A stretch of DNA of 64,000 nt from Bacteriovoracaceae bacterium UBA6200 (GTDB lineage Bacteria > Bdellovibrionota > Bacteriovoracia > Bacteriovoracales > Bacteriovoracaceae), in contig DISW01000006.1 in assembly GCA_002422605.1 (NCBI GenBank), positions 68,665 through 132,664 of the forward strand, in the 5' to 3' direction. Shown in pieces: positions 34,590 to 42,987 of this stretch (position 1 is the first letter of the stretch; every line of letters begins with the position of its first letter). The notes beneath the pieces were generated by a model. That model saw nothing but the letters and a program-made list of their open reading frames with translations. It was not told the origin of the DNA and did no database searches. A program made the translations under genes and the position numbers.

Positions 34590-35641
34590 GAATTCCCCAA
34601 AAGCTTTGAAGCGGCATTAAAAACCTCATTAACAGAAATTTCTTCCATGCAGTAGAGTCTGTCTCTATAGCAAGGAGTTTTGCCCGTGGTGGAACAAGGC
34701 TTGCAGAACATTTCTTTGGAAATATATTGGGATTTTGAACCATGAGGAGCAAAACCAAAGCGAGGATCTGTTGGCCCAAAAAGTGTCACACAAGGAACCC
34801 CATAAGCTTCAGCGATGTGATTCATTCCAGAGTCATTTCCAATACACCCTTGAGCATTGGCCAAAACACTCATGCTTTCTTTCAGAGAGGTTTTTCCTTG
34901 AAGATTATGAAAGTGGTCGGATTCAATTTCGTTGAAAGCTTCACAGAACTTATCATCCGGGCCTGCCAGCACCACCACATGGAGGGTGGTTTCATTTAAA
35001 ATCTTTTTCCCTAAGTCCATAAACCGCTCTACTGGCCAACGTTTATTTGAGAAGGAAGCAGATGGGGCCAGAACGATGTAAGGTCCTGGTAACGGATAAA
35101 CCGGAAGTGATGCCAAAGAAGTAAGCTCTTCATTGGGACCTTTCCGATAGTCCACAGTTCGACGCTTACTCCGGGTATCTCCGAAGATTCCCTCAAAGTC
35201 TTTGAGGATTCTTTCTACTTGAGGCTCAAGTCCGAAGAGTTTTTTATCAAAGAGCCTTTTAAGCCTAACACTTTTAATTTTGGTTAAAAGAAAGCGCTCC
35301 CACCGCCGCTTGTCCACGGTAAGGGAAGGTATGGTCCAATAAGATAATTTCAACCGAAACGATCTTAGAGTTGCGTGCAGATCCAATATAAGATCAATTG
35401 GTGTTTTCTCATGGAGCTCATCAATTTTCTTAATGAGATCTTTCCAGGTCTCCCCTCCACGGCGATCAAAACTAATCACTGATTTAACTTCAGGATGGGT
35501 ATCGATGAGAGATGAAAATTCTTTCGATGTAACAAATGAGAACGTGGCTTCTTCCCCTAATAGAGAACGAAGCCAATTAATAGTTGCTGTTTGGAGAACC
35601 ACGTCCCCCATACTGGAGAAGCGGACTAAAAGGATGTGCAT
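34586..35641 (-). CDS. Glycosyltransferase family 9 (heptosyltransferase-like)
   Basis: The 351-residue protein begins HILLVRFSSMGDVVLQ, the start motif of WaaC/WaaF-type enzymes. It continues with HPEVKSVISFDRR, a central linker, VLAPSASFSNKRWPVERFM, and a C-terminal donor-binding site GNDSGMNHIAEAYGVPCVTLFGPTDP. It adds heptose (or a related sugar) to the inner core of lipopolysaccharide on the cytoplasmic face of the inner membrane. The Cys-rich C-terminal segment (EMFCKPCSTTGKTPC) is typical of the family. It heads a four-gene minus-strand operon of envelope genes. Confidence 0.85.
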   Translation of the reverse strand: MHILLVRFSSMGDVVLQTATINWLRSLLGEEATFSFVTSKEFSSLIDTHPEVKSVISFDRRGGETWKDLIKKIDELHEKTPIDLILDLHATLRSFRLKLSYWTIPSLTVDKRRWERFLLTKIKSVRLKRLFDKKLFGLEPQVERILKDFEGIFGDTRSKRRTVDYRKGPNEELTSLASLPVYPLPGPYIVLAPSASFSNKRWPVERFMDLGKKILNETTLHVVVLAGPDDKFCEAFNEIESDHFHNLQGKTSLKESMSVLANAQGCIGNDSGMNHIAEAYGVPCVTLFGPTDPRFGFAPHGSKSQYISKEMFCKPCSTTGKTPCYRDRLYCMEEISVNEVFNAASKLLGNS

Positions 35642-35662
35642 CCAAAAAGTATAGGACTTTTG

Positions 35663-36652
35663 TTATTTCAGAGCAAGTTCCCCGTTCATGAGATCATCAA
35701 TGATTTGAGCGATAATTTTAATCTGAGCACCATTTTTTGTGTGAAATTCGTAGGAAGAATAACCCCACCAGTCCCAACAGCCATGAGGATTGCCAATCAT
35801 AGGATCTCTTCTCGTTTGCGGATAAAGAATGATGATATTATTGGCCTCGGCCCAATGATTAAATCCAGTCTGAGTCGCGTAAGTCGTTCCAATATCATCT
35901 TGGGTCTGTTTACATCCGTGAAAGGCCACATGAATCTTACATTTTTGCTTTCCTGTAAGAGAACAATGAGATGGGAAATAAATAAGTCCATTATTATGGA
36001 GTGAGAGACGTAGACTACCTGGCCATTTGAAATACGCCGTTTGATCAAAAGAAAAGAGCCTGTTGTCTCGGGCCTGAGTCTTAGGTTTAAGTTTTCCATA
36101 GAGATGATTCAGAATTTCTCCTGCTCCATCCCTTTTACAGTTTGAAATAAAAGGGCTTCGGCGGGGCGAATGACAATCATTACCGTAATTTTCAGTCGGA
36201 AAAGCATGCCCTATCTCCAATTTGTTTTCCAGAATGATCCGACGATCAGATACTCCTAACCTTTTATAAAATGCAACAGTCACATCACCAATACGAGGAT
36301 CCACGACTTCATCTAAAGTACCGGCCAGGACATAGACTTTGGAATTCTTAACATTTTTAACCGGATCGATTTTTCCTAAGCGGGCCATCCGATCAGCGGC
36401 ATCGAGAGAATCACGGACAGATGGAAGACCTAATTGAGTTTCCATACAAAGCTTTAAAGCATTCCAGACTAATCCACCTGAGCAATAATAAGGACCACCT
36501 GCTACCAAGGCCGCTCCTGAAACATTTGCTGAATGAGCAATATGAAATTGATGGGCCATATAAGCGCCGGAAGAAATGCCAGAGACAGTAATTTTTTGTG
36601 ACCAAGATGATTGCGAAACTAAAAATACAATGAAGAATAGAAAACTTTTCAT
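35663..36652 (-). CDS. Exported PHB-depolymerase-family esterase
   Basis: The 329-residue protein has an export signal (FLFFIVFLVSQSSWS) and a lipase box GISSG with nucleophile S27 of the precursor in VSGISSGAYMAHQFH, directly after the signal. VLAGTLDEVVDP provides the catalytic Asp region and CKIHVAFHGCKQT the oxyanion/His region; NPHGCWDWWGY is characteristic of poly(3-hydroxybutyrate)-depolymerase-type esterases. It probably cleaves polyester or other esters outside the cytoplasm; many predators digest prey storage polymer. It lies six bases after a small secreted-protein gene in the same direction. A general esterase role is possible. Confidence 0.82.
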   Translation of the reverse strand: MKSFLFFIVFLVSQSSWSQKITVSGISSGAYMAHQFHIAHSANVSGAALVAGGPYYCSGGLVWNALKLCMETQLGLPSVRDSLDAADRMARLGKIDPVKNVKNSKVYVLAGTLDEVVDPRIGDVTVAFYKRLGVSDRRIILENKLEIGHAFPTENYGNDCHSPRRSPFISNCKRDGAGEILNHLYGKLKPKTQARDNRLFSFDQTAYFKWPGSLRLSLHNNGLIYFPSHCSLTGKQKCKIHVAFHGCKQTQDDIGTTYATQTGFNHWAEANNIIILYPQTRRDPMIGNPHGCWDWWGYSSYEFHTKNGAQIKIIAQIIDDLMNGELALK

Positions 36653-36658
36653 TTAGAC

Positions 36659-37033
36659 CTATTGATAAATATTTCGAGACAGGCATCTAAAAAAGTATTC
36701 AGCTGATAACCCACCAGTTAATGTTCTTAAAGTTCCACGTGTATGATCATCAACTGATTTTTTAATAGTGAGTTGAAACATATCTTCACCATCACCAAGA
36801 CGGGTGAAAACAAATGAATCATCTTCTTCTACCATCGTGGCCGGAAAAAGAATGGTTCGGGCAAGAGGAGAACTTTGAAAGCTCATGAAATATTCTTGAT
36901 TATCTCTACAAACTGAAACTGAATATGTGCTCTGTTCTTTGCAGCTAACAATTTCGGCCACACCTCTTGGGCACATCCGAACGGCAAAACAATTAGTCGA
37001 AAAAAGGATAAGAAAAAATAGAATCTTTTTCAT
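36659..37033 (-). CDS. Small exported protein of unknown function
   Basis: From the ATG at 37033 the product is 124 residues with a hydrophobic export signal (KKILFFLILFSTNCFA) and about 100 mature residues. Four cysteines are visible (MCPRG, SCKEQ, VCRDN, FFRCLS), suggesting two disulphides. No family is recognised. It is six bases upstream of the PHB-depolymerase-like gene and probably in the same operon. The TTG two codons upstream is a possible start, but would not change the signal. Confidence 0.65.
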   Translation of the reverse strand: MKKILFFLILFSTNCFAVRMCPRGVAEIVSCKEQSTYSVSVCRDNQEYFMSFQSSPLARTILFPATMVEEDDSFVFTRLGDGEDMFQLTIKKSVDDHTRGTLRTLTGGLSAEYFFRCLSRNIYQ

Positions 37034-37086
37034 GGCCAATATTTAGCAAGCGGTGGCCTTCTTTGCAATGGCAGAGGGTAAAAATA

Positions 37087-37112
37087 GCACCTTCCAGATT
37101 GTCGAAAGGTGC
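37087..37112 (-). terminator. Terminator after the small secreted-protein gene
   Basis: On the minus strand GCACCTT pairs with AAGGTGC (7 bp) around a 12-base loop, followed by TATTTTT. It lies 10 bases after the stop of the gene at 37122-37469. Confidence 0.6.
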
Positions 37113-37121
37113 CAAGACTAA

Positions 37122-37469
37122 CTAATCAAATTTACAAGCTACGACCACATTCACACTATTCTTCGGTCCATTGAGATTGAGAATAGCATATTGTACAGAT
37201 GCAACCTTGGCAGCTTTTCGAGTACAGAGACCTCCTGTACTCACCGTTCCCGAACCAACCGCACAAACCAGTGAACGAAATTCAGTGTTATTGTTTAGTA
37301 TCACTGGTGTTACTTCGCAGTAATAAGGACCCGCTTCAAAAGAATTTTTTCCAGCATCCATTTTCTTAACTTTCCCCTGGGCACCATTGATATTTACTTG
37401 GTGAGTCCAGGTCAAGGCCATTGCTGGGAGCGTCGATAAAAGAAGAAACATACTCAAAAGAATTTTCAT
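37122..37469 (-). CDS. Small exported protein of unknown function
   Basis: The 115-residue product starts with an export signal (ILLSMFLLLSTLPAMA) and a well-placed AAGGAG. The mature part is about 97 residues with four cysteines (YYCEV, LVCAVG, GLCTRK, VACKFD) and Gly/Asn-rich turns, consistent with a small beta-rich, disulphide-stabilised secreted protein. No family is recognised. It has its own terminator and seems monocistronic. Confidence 0.7.
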   Translation of the reverse strand: MKILLSMFLLLSTLPAMALTWTHQVNINGAQGKVKKMDAGKNSFEAGPYYCEVTPVILNNNTEFRSLVCAVGSGTVSTGGLCTRKAAKVASVQYAILNLNGPKNSVNVVVACKFD

Positions 37470-37731
37470 GAAGACTCCTTGATTTTAAATCTAAAAACCA
37501 AGCAGTGGCTTTATCATGAAAGCTTTTCTGATTCTGAGCACCTTAGGGGAGAATTTAGATTAGGGCCCATAAACGACACGATATAGAATACAAGTAAAAG
37601 TATGGCCTTCCCTAATTTCACAAAATCCCCCGGGTAAAATGATGCTCTAAGAATCGTTGCAAACTATTGAAAGAATATGGAAGTTCCAAGTTAATTTAAT
37701 TATTTTTGGAATAAGGTCGTAGTAGAGAACC

Positions 37732-38370
37732 ATGAAGCAGGCCTTAAACTATGGACGGATTACCTGGTCTTATGAGGATACACCCTCGTGGAATGAGGAA
37801 CGTCCCACACCCCTCTTAAAATTCACTCCCATAAGAGTTCATGGGCAATTGAAGACTCCGGCCTTCAGCGACCGTATGGCCCTTCTAATTGTAAAACATC
37901 AAACATCATCCCGAATCACATTCCGAGAAGCTTACTTAAGATGGTGTCTGGAAGGACCCAATGACCGGGATTTGGGAGAGGGAAAAAGCTTTCTTCTGTG
38001 GCTTAAAAAAAACAATCAATCAATTGCCTGGGAAGCTAGGGATTATGAGTTCCATCCTTTCTTTACCGGAAAGGACGCTCCCACCCATGATCCGGGAGAT
38101 GAGATGGCGCAGGATTTATCCTTTGCTGTAAGGCCAGTTGAAGTAGAAGGAAGAAAGGTAAAGCTCTATCTCCAAGATGAGGCCGTTCTCAATCTCATAA
38201 GTCTTCCCTATGGCGAAGATGTCGATTTCCTCACCTTGGTTATGACCTATGTTTCTCTTCGATTTAAATGGGAAGGTTGGCGTGCCCCAGCTCCGCCATT
38301 TCTGGAATGGGTCAAAGGCCAGGTCCTACGACCCACCTTCTTACCAGGGCAACTAGGATTTAATCCCTAG
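37732..38370 (+). CDS. Cytoplasmic protein of unknown function
   Basis: The 212-residue product has no signal or membrane segment and is rich in Trp, Pro and charged residues (ITWSYEDTPSWNEERP, WRAPAPPFLEWVKGQ). I recognise no family. Only a weak ribosome site precedes the ATG. Base composition and codon use resemble the neighbours, and the open frame is long and free of overlap, so it is probably real. Its stop is one base from the facing secreted-protein gene's stop. Confidence 0.65.
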   Translation: MKQALNYGRITWSYEDTPSWNEERPTPLLKFTPIRVHGQLKTPAFSDRMALLIVKHQTSSRITFREAYLRWCLEGPNDRDLGEGKSFLLWLKKNNQSIAWEARDYEFHPFFTGKDAPTHDPGDEMAQDLSFAVRPVEVEGRKVKLYLQDEAVLNLISLPYGEDVDFLTLVMTYVSLRFKWEGWRAPAPPFLEWVKGQVLRPTFLPGQLGFNP

Positions 38371-38371
38371 C

Positions 38372-38911
38372 TTAGAGGGCGCGTTCCAATTGAACAGGAA
38401 CTTCAACATACTCCAATAACTGACATTCATGTCTTACTGAAACCGGAGCTCGTGGGGCTGAACGGTAACCACATACATAACGGTGGTTATAGTAATCACG
38501 ACAATAAACGGGCACTCGAACATGACCTGATGGACGAGTCGTAATTGTTCTATATTTGTAGCGTGGAACAGTCATAAGAATATTAACCAGATCTTCGTTT
38601 TGGAATTCAGCTTTCACCGAAAGATTCTTGAAAGAGCATCCACGAGAGTCGTAGAAATCAACCGTTCCCTCAAGTGTGTAATCATCTTTAGCGATTAACT
38701 TAACTGACTGATCAATGGTGTGGGATAGTCTTCCATTCTCAAAAACAAATCGTTCTTGAGAATTAGAGCGGTAGGCCCCATCAATGAAAATAAAGTTAAT
38801 TGGTTTCTCATGGTGATCACGATTTGAGCGATTCCAACGACCTGAAAGATCAGAAGCAGCTGCAATATTAGAGATAACCAGAAGGAGAGATGTAAAAATT
38901 ATAGTTTTCAT
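38372..38911 (-). CDS. Exported protein of unknown function
   Basis: The start is placed at 38911 because the first 19 residues form a typical export signal (TIIFTSLLLVISNIAAA); longer in-frame starts would cross the RRM gene's promoter and bury it. The 179-residue product has a Leu/Gly/Trp-type opening DLSGRWNRSNRD, as in small lipocalin-like or DUF4488-like secreted proteins, then mixed beta-rich sequence. The last third has Arg/Tyr-rich and Cys-containing segments (VPVYCRDYYNHRYVCG). No function is assigned. It diverges from the RRM gene, 75 bases apart. Confidence 0.68.
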   Translation of the reverse strand: MKTIIFTSLLLVISNIAAASDLSGRWNRSNRDHHEKPINFIFIDGAYRSNSQERFVFENGRLSHTIDQSVKLIAKDDYTLEGTVDFYDSRGCSFKNLSVKAEFQNEDLVNILMTVPRYKYRTITTRPSGHVRVPVYCRDYYNHRYVCGYRSAPRAPVSVRHECQLLEYVEVPVQLERAL

Positions 38912-38986
38912 GACGGTTGTAAACCATACTCCTTCAAATTTGTCATGGGTATTTACAATTTCGCAGCACATTGTTACAAAGGGCCT

Positions 38987-39418
38987 ATGAATAACACTAA
39001 GAATACCACTGTTTATATAAGTAACCTCAGCTATCGACGTGACCGTAATGGTCTTAAAAGTATCTTTGTAAATTTCGGTAGCATTAAGAATATCAAAATT
39101 GTTGTGGAGCCAGAAACCCAACAGTCGCGAGGCATGGCCTTTATTGAAATGGGTACTCCTGCAGAAGCGAAGAAAGCTATCGAAGAACTTAACAATAGAG
39201 TGATCGATGGAAGAACTGTAAAAGCTTCTTGGGCCATTCCACAGAAGAAAGCCTACGTTCCGGCAAGCATGACGGAAAAACCAGCTAAGGCACCTAAGAA
39301 AATCAACAAAGATTTAGACTTCACCGCAGTTCAATTAGCAAAGAAGGCCCGTAACGAAGCTCGTAGAAAGTCCAACCCCTTTCAGTATAAGGTTTCGACC
39401 AAGGGTTATCTTAAGTAG
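38987..39418 (+). CDS. RRM-type RNA-binding protein
   Basis: The 143-residue protein carries one RNA recognition motif (residues 7-83): RNP2 VYISNLSYR and an RNP1-like SRGMAFIEM, with the usual GxI and acidic strand positions. A basic, Lys-rich tail of about 60 residues follows. Proteins of this type are small cytoplasmic single-stranded-RNA binders in cyanobacteria, proteobacteria and bdellovibrios, implicated in cold or RNA-stability responses. Weak AAAGGG lies before the ATG. Its stop overlaps the facing fibrinogen-like gene by 13 bases. Confidence 0.88.
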   Translation: MNNTKNTTVYISNLSYRRDRNGLKSIFVNFGSIKNIKIVVEPETQQSRGMAFIEMGTPAEAKKAIEELNNRVIDGRTVKASWAIPQKKAYVPASMTEKPAKAPKKINKDLDFTAVQLAKKARNEARRKSNPFQYKVSTKGYLK

Positions 39419-42400
39419 AATTCGAAACTACAATCGCCTTTACCTGAATAACATAATTCTGGTCCATAATTTGGAACTAAACCCTGGTTCCCATTATCAA
39501 TAGCGAGATTAAATTTATCAGCTGTATCAAAATTATCATTAGCGCCTTGACCTGTGCCTTGTCCTGCGCACCCTTCAGTCCTACTGGTGTGACGTAGATT
39601 TCCTGTACATTTTCTCACATTGTAATCCCATGGGCCCATGTTCAAATCAGTAATGGGAGCACCACTATTGTAGGCCGGAGAAATAAACATGGCGTCTGTG
39701 GTTCCGTTATCAAGTGAGAACTGTTCAGGGTTTAAGGAGCCAGCCGTGTTAGGCAGGAATTTCTCACCCACGTGACCAGCTGGAGTATAAGTCGTAACCA
39801 AGAAGTTTACAGGAAGGGCAGCTGATGCAGAAGCACTGTTGGAATAAGCGACTAAAGTCCAGCCTCCGCCATTTGTCGTCATATCGCAATAGACATTCAA
39901 TTTTCTGTGAGTGTAGCGGTGACTTGAAATAATATACTGGCCTGAAGGAGATCCAGGATTGTTAGCGAGAATGTCTTTGCATGAAGAATAATAGGGGCCA
40001 TCGGATTTATTTTCGCGGATGAAGTACCAACCGTTTCCTGCTCCTGATCCGGTTGGGACCCCCCAGGACAGGGATGATCCTGTCCAATAGGATCCGTTAT
40101 AATGCCCACTAGCTGAAGTTTCTCCTCCACCATTCATGCTTCCACTCCAGCAAGCATTGTACCAAAACGGAGTGTTCGCATAAGTCACTCCGCAGTTAAC
40201 TGAATGGGTATCATTGTCAGCATCAAAGGCCGTCCACGCCATTCCACCATGATACAATAAACCTGGTTCAACTGCTCCTACGACATTCCTGTGGGATAAA
40301 ATTTTAAGACGATACTTGTCGGCTGGATCAAAATTTTTAACAAGGAAAATGGTTGATAGATCAGTTGGTCTTTCATAATCCGCAGACCAATTGAATTTTA
40401 ATTCAAAATCTGAGCTGCCGGTCATCTCGTCCCAATGTTTAAGACCAAGAAAATAATTAAATCTATCGAGAAGCTTCGTGCCATCTTCACTATAGAACAT
40501 GGAAGTACATTTACCGGAAAAATCATTTAGTGCAGTCTTTGCAACTGAACAACGTGGAAGAGTATTAATGGAGTTGGCATAAGAAAGTGCTGTGACCGGT
40601 TTATTTGTTCCGGTTCTGGTGTTCGACCAGACAAGAGTCCAACCCCCACCATCCGAGGTCATGTCACAATAAGTAGGAAATGGTTCATTGGGACCTTTGG
40701 CCCCATCTGGATCAATTAAATAAATCCCATCCCCAGTAGAAAAGCCACTATCTAGGATGGCCTTACAAGAGCGCATGCTAGGAAGTGAGCGTACCCAAAC
40801 TCTCGTTTCTTGAAACTTTTTTAGAGTAAGACCTAATCCTGAGTCGACACTTGTATTGGCCATACCATCAGCACAATAATCGTAGTTAGACCCAGAACAT
40901 GTAGGAAGGCTTGATGTAATAAAAGAAGCCCGGGACGAGCAACCAGGCCAATAAGATCCTCCCACATAAATGCTGTCAGCAGTAACAGGGTTGACATTGA
41001 CACAAGTATAGAAAACTCTCCATAAATTTCCATAGCCTTTAAAAAAATAATTACCAACTAGTTCAATATTCTCAGTTCCGTTAAAATCCGGAAATTTAAC
41101 CCGAGGATGAGCAGCATCAGCTTGATTGATCACTTGTTGAAAATAAAGTGGGATAGTTTTATCCAGATACGCCGTCTTCCAGGTAGTATCAACAACGTTC
41201 ACGTTGATATTCACTCCTTCCATTCTCATCTGATTGAAAGGGATTGAGTTAGAGCGAGAGTAAATTTCTGAAGCCGTATTATTGTAGCGCGCGTGACTTG
41301 GATAACCATGCCATACCTTCGTCCAACCTCCCCCTTGAGTGACCATATCGCAATCTACGGTAACAGCATTGCCTTCCGGGTAAATGGTGTAAGACCCACT
41401 TCCCTTGGATTTTCCAGTGAGAAGGATATCCATACAGTTTTTCGGGCGGTCAGTTTTAGTTCTTAGAAAATAACGGCCTTTAACAGTGAGGTCTCCAAAG
41501 TTAAATCCACCTACCCCACGAACCCGGGTGCTGTCAGATGCACCACTACTGTTATAGATCCAGTGACGTGGGTAATTTTCTACGTCTGATACATCTGTTT
41601 GGTCGGTAGTATTAGGATGACAATCTCCCCAACCTATTCCTACGTCTGCAACATCATAATTATTCATCTGGTCGAACCAGTAATTAGCGCCTTTACTACT
41701 CCTAAATCGGAACATTCCGGCCCCTGGAAGAGTTTTACAGGCCCCGTTTATTGGAACAGAACTAATGTTGAGAAATTTTTTGGTATCTTCCGGATTTTGA
41801 AATTCGACAATTGAAAAATCTGTTGCGGCCCAATTCGTGATATCACGGGCAAGAACCTCTGTGGCAGAGAAGTAATTGAAGTTAAGCATGCCGTTGGTAT
41901 TTACATCAGTAAGGTTTGTGGCCCCCATGCTGATTCCAGAAAAGCTCGCTTTATGTTCGTTGTAGGACTTTTTAACCGTCATGGTCGCGGCAGAAGCATT
42001 GGCATAGAAAAGGGTCCAGCCTCCGCCGTCTAGCTCCATATCACAGTATGTCGTCACAGGATTCTTTTGATCAGGATAAATCGTGTAAATCCCACTCCCT
42101 TTACTCTCACCCATTTCTAGAATGTGCTGGCAGCTCATAGGATAAAGACCACCGTCATGAACGTAGAGTTGAACTTCTTGAACAATATCCTGAGTTGCCG
42201 TTGCGGGACCTGGGATGCCAGCTCCTAGATGATAGTCAACTAACGAACCTACGGCATACCACCAGTTATTATGAAGGACTGAGCCATCTAAATATGACCA
42301 ATCATTATTCTTAATCCCATTAGAGCGGTTACCTAACTCCAGTCCTGCCCAGTAACGTCCATTTGCATCGATAGTTATTCCTCGATAACCTAAAACATCA

Positions 42401-42987
42401 GTATCGTAAGTAGGATTAGTCATTTGTGACCAGACGTTTCGAGTGCCGTTTTCTGGATAATGAAGTCTAAAAGTAAAACGATTATCGCTTTCAAAATAAT
42501 CGAGGAGATTTAAAATGGAATATTTATTATTATTAGGGTCTACTTGGTTGGAGTTGGCCGCGGCAGCGTGAGTTCCGAAAAATCCTCCCGCAGTGTTATG
42601 ACGGAAGACTCTCGTCCAGCCTCCACCATCAGAGGTCATGTCACAGTAAAGATTTAACGATGGAGCTGGCCCCGCACCATCAATATCTAATGAGTAAACA
42701 CCGCTGGCAGCACTTCCCATCTTCTTCATGTTGGAGCATGAGGCACTGCAATCCCTGACGACTAATTCACTTGGATAATTAACATAGAAATTCATCCATT
42801 CGGGATTGGTTTTTGTGGCTACAAATTGTGGGCGTGCTCCTGTATTCCAGACTTTTTTACAAACACCATGGGCCACAATTGTTTTTAGTTCGTCAGGCAA
42901 GACTTGAAAACCTGTATCAACGGTATTGATGGCCAGGAGTGGCCTTGAAAATAGGAAAGCTATAAGGGACAACCATACTACTTTCAT
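39406..42987 (-). CDS. Exported surface protein with five fibrinogen-like modules
   Basis: The 1193-residue protein has an export signal (VWLSLIAFLFSRPLLA). Five modules are centred near residues 120, 317, 549, 777 and 1037, each with a SGxYxIxPDG-type lead-in and a core YCDMxxxGGGWT (YCDMTSDGGGWTRVF, YCDMELDGGGWTLFY, DCDMVTQGGGWTKVW, YCDMTSDGGGWTLVW, YCDMTTNGGGWTLVA). This core is the start of the fibrinogen C-terminal globular fold, used for carbohydrate or protein recognition. The modules are about 200-260 residues apart, so this is a tandem lectin-like adhesin. It is translationally coupled (ATGA) to the upstream fibre gene. A prey- or surface-binding role is inferred. Confidence 0.85.
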   Translation of the reverse strand: MKVVWLSLIAFLFSRPLLAINTVDTGFQVLPDELKTIVAHGVCKKVWNTGARPQFVATKTNPEWMNFYVNYPSELVVRDCSASCSNMKKMGSAASGVYSLDIDGAGPAPSLNLYCDMTSDGGGWTRVFRHNTAGGFFGTHAAAANSNQVDPNNNKYSILNLLDYFESDNRFTFRLHYPENGTRNVWSQMTNPTYDTDVLGYRGITIDANGRYWAGLELGNRSNGIKNNDWSYLDGSVLHNNWWYAVGSLVDYHLGAGIPGPATATQDIVQEVQLYVHDGGLYPMSCQHILEMGESKGSGIYTIYPDQKNPVTTYCDMELDGGGWTLFYANASAATMTVKKSYNEHKASFSGISMGATNLTDVNTNGMLNFNYFSATEVLARDITNWAATDFSIVEFQNPEDTKKFLNISSVPINGACKTLPGAGMFRFRSSKGANYWFDQMNNYDVADVGIGWGDCHPNTTDQTDVSDVENYPRHWIYNSSGASDSTRVRGVGGFNFGDLTVKGRYFLRTKTDRPKNCMDILLTGKSKGSGSYTIYPEGNAVTVDCDMVTQGGGWTKVWHGYPSHARYNNTASEIYSRSNSIPFNQMRMEGVNINVNVVDTTWKTAYLDKTIPLYFQQVINQADAAHPRVKFPDFNGTENIELVGNYFFKGYGNLWRVFYTCVNVNPVTADSIYVGGSYWPGCSSRASFITSSLPTCSGSNYDYCADGMANTSVDSGLGLTLKKFQETRVWVRSLPSMRSCKAILDSGFSTGDGIYLIDPDGAKGPNEPFPTYCDMTSDGGGWTLVWSNTRTGTNKPVTALSYANSINTLPRCSVAKTALNDFSGKCTSMFYSEDGTKLLDRFNYFLGLKHWDEMTGSSDFELKFNWSADYERPTDLSTIFLVKNFDPADKYRLKILSHRNVVGAVEPGLLYHGGMAWTAFDADNDTHSVNCGVTYANTPFWYNACWSGSMNGGGETSASGHYNGSYWTGSSLSWGVPTGSGAGNGWYFIRENKSDGPYYSSCKDILANNPGSPSGQYIISSHRYTHRKLNVYCDMTTNGGGWTLVAYSNSASASAALPVNFLVTTYTPAGHVGEKFLPNTAGSLNPEQFSLDNGTTDAMFISPAYNSGAPITDLNMGPWDYNVRKCTGNLRHTSRTEGCAGQGTGQGANDNFDTADKFNLAIDNGNQGLVPNYGPELCYSGKGDCSFEFYLR

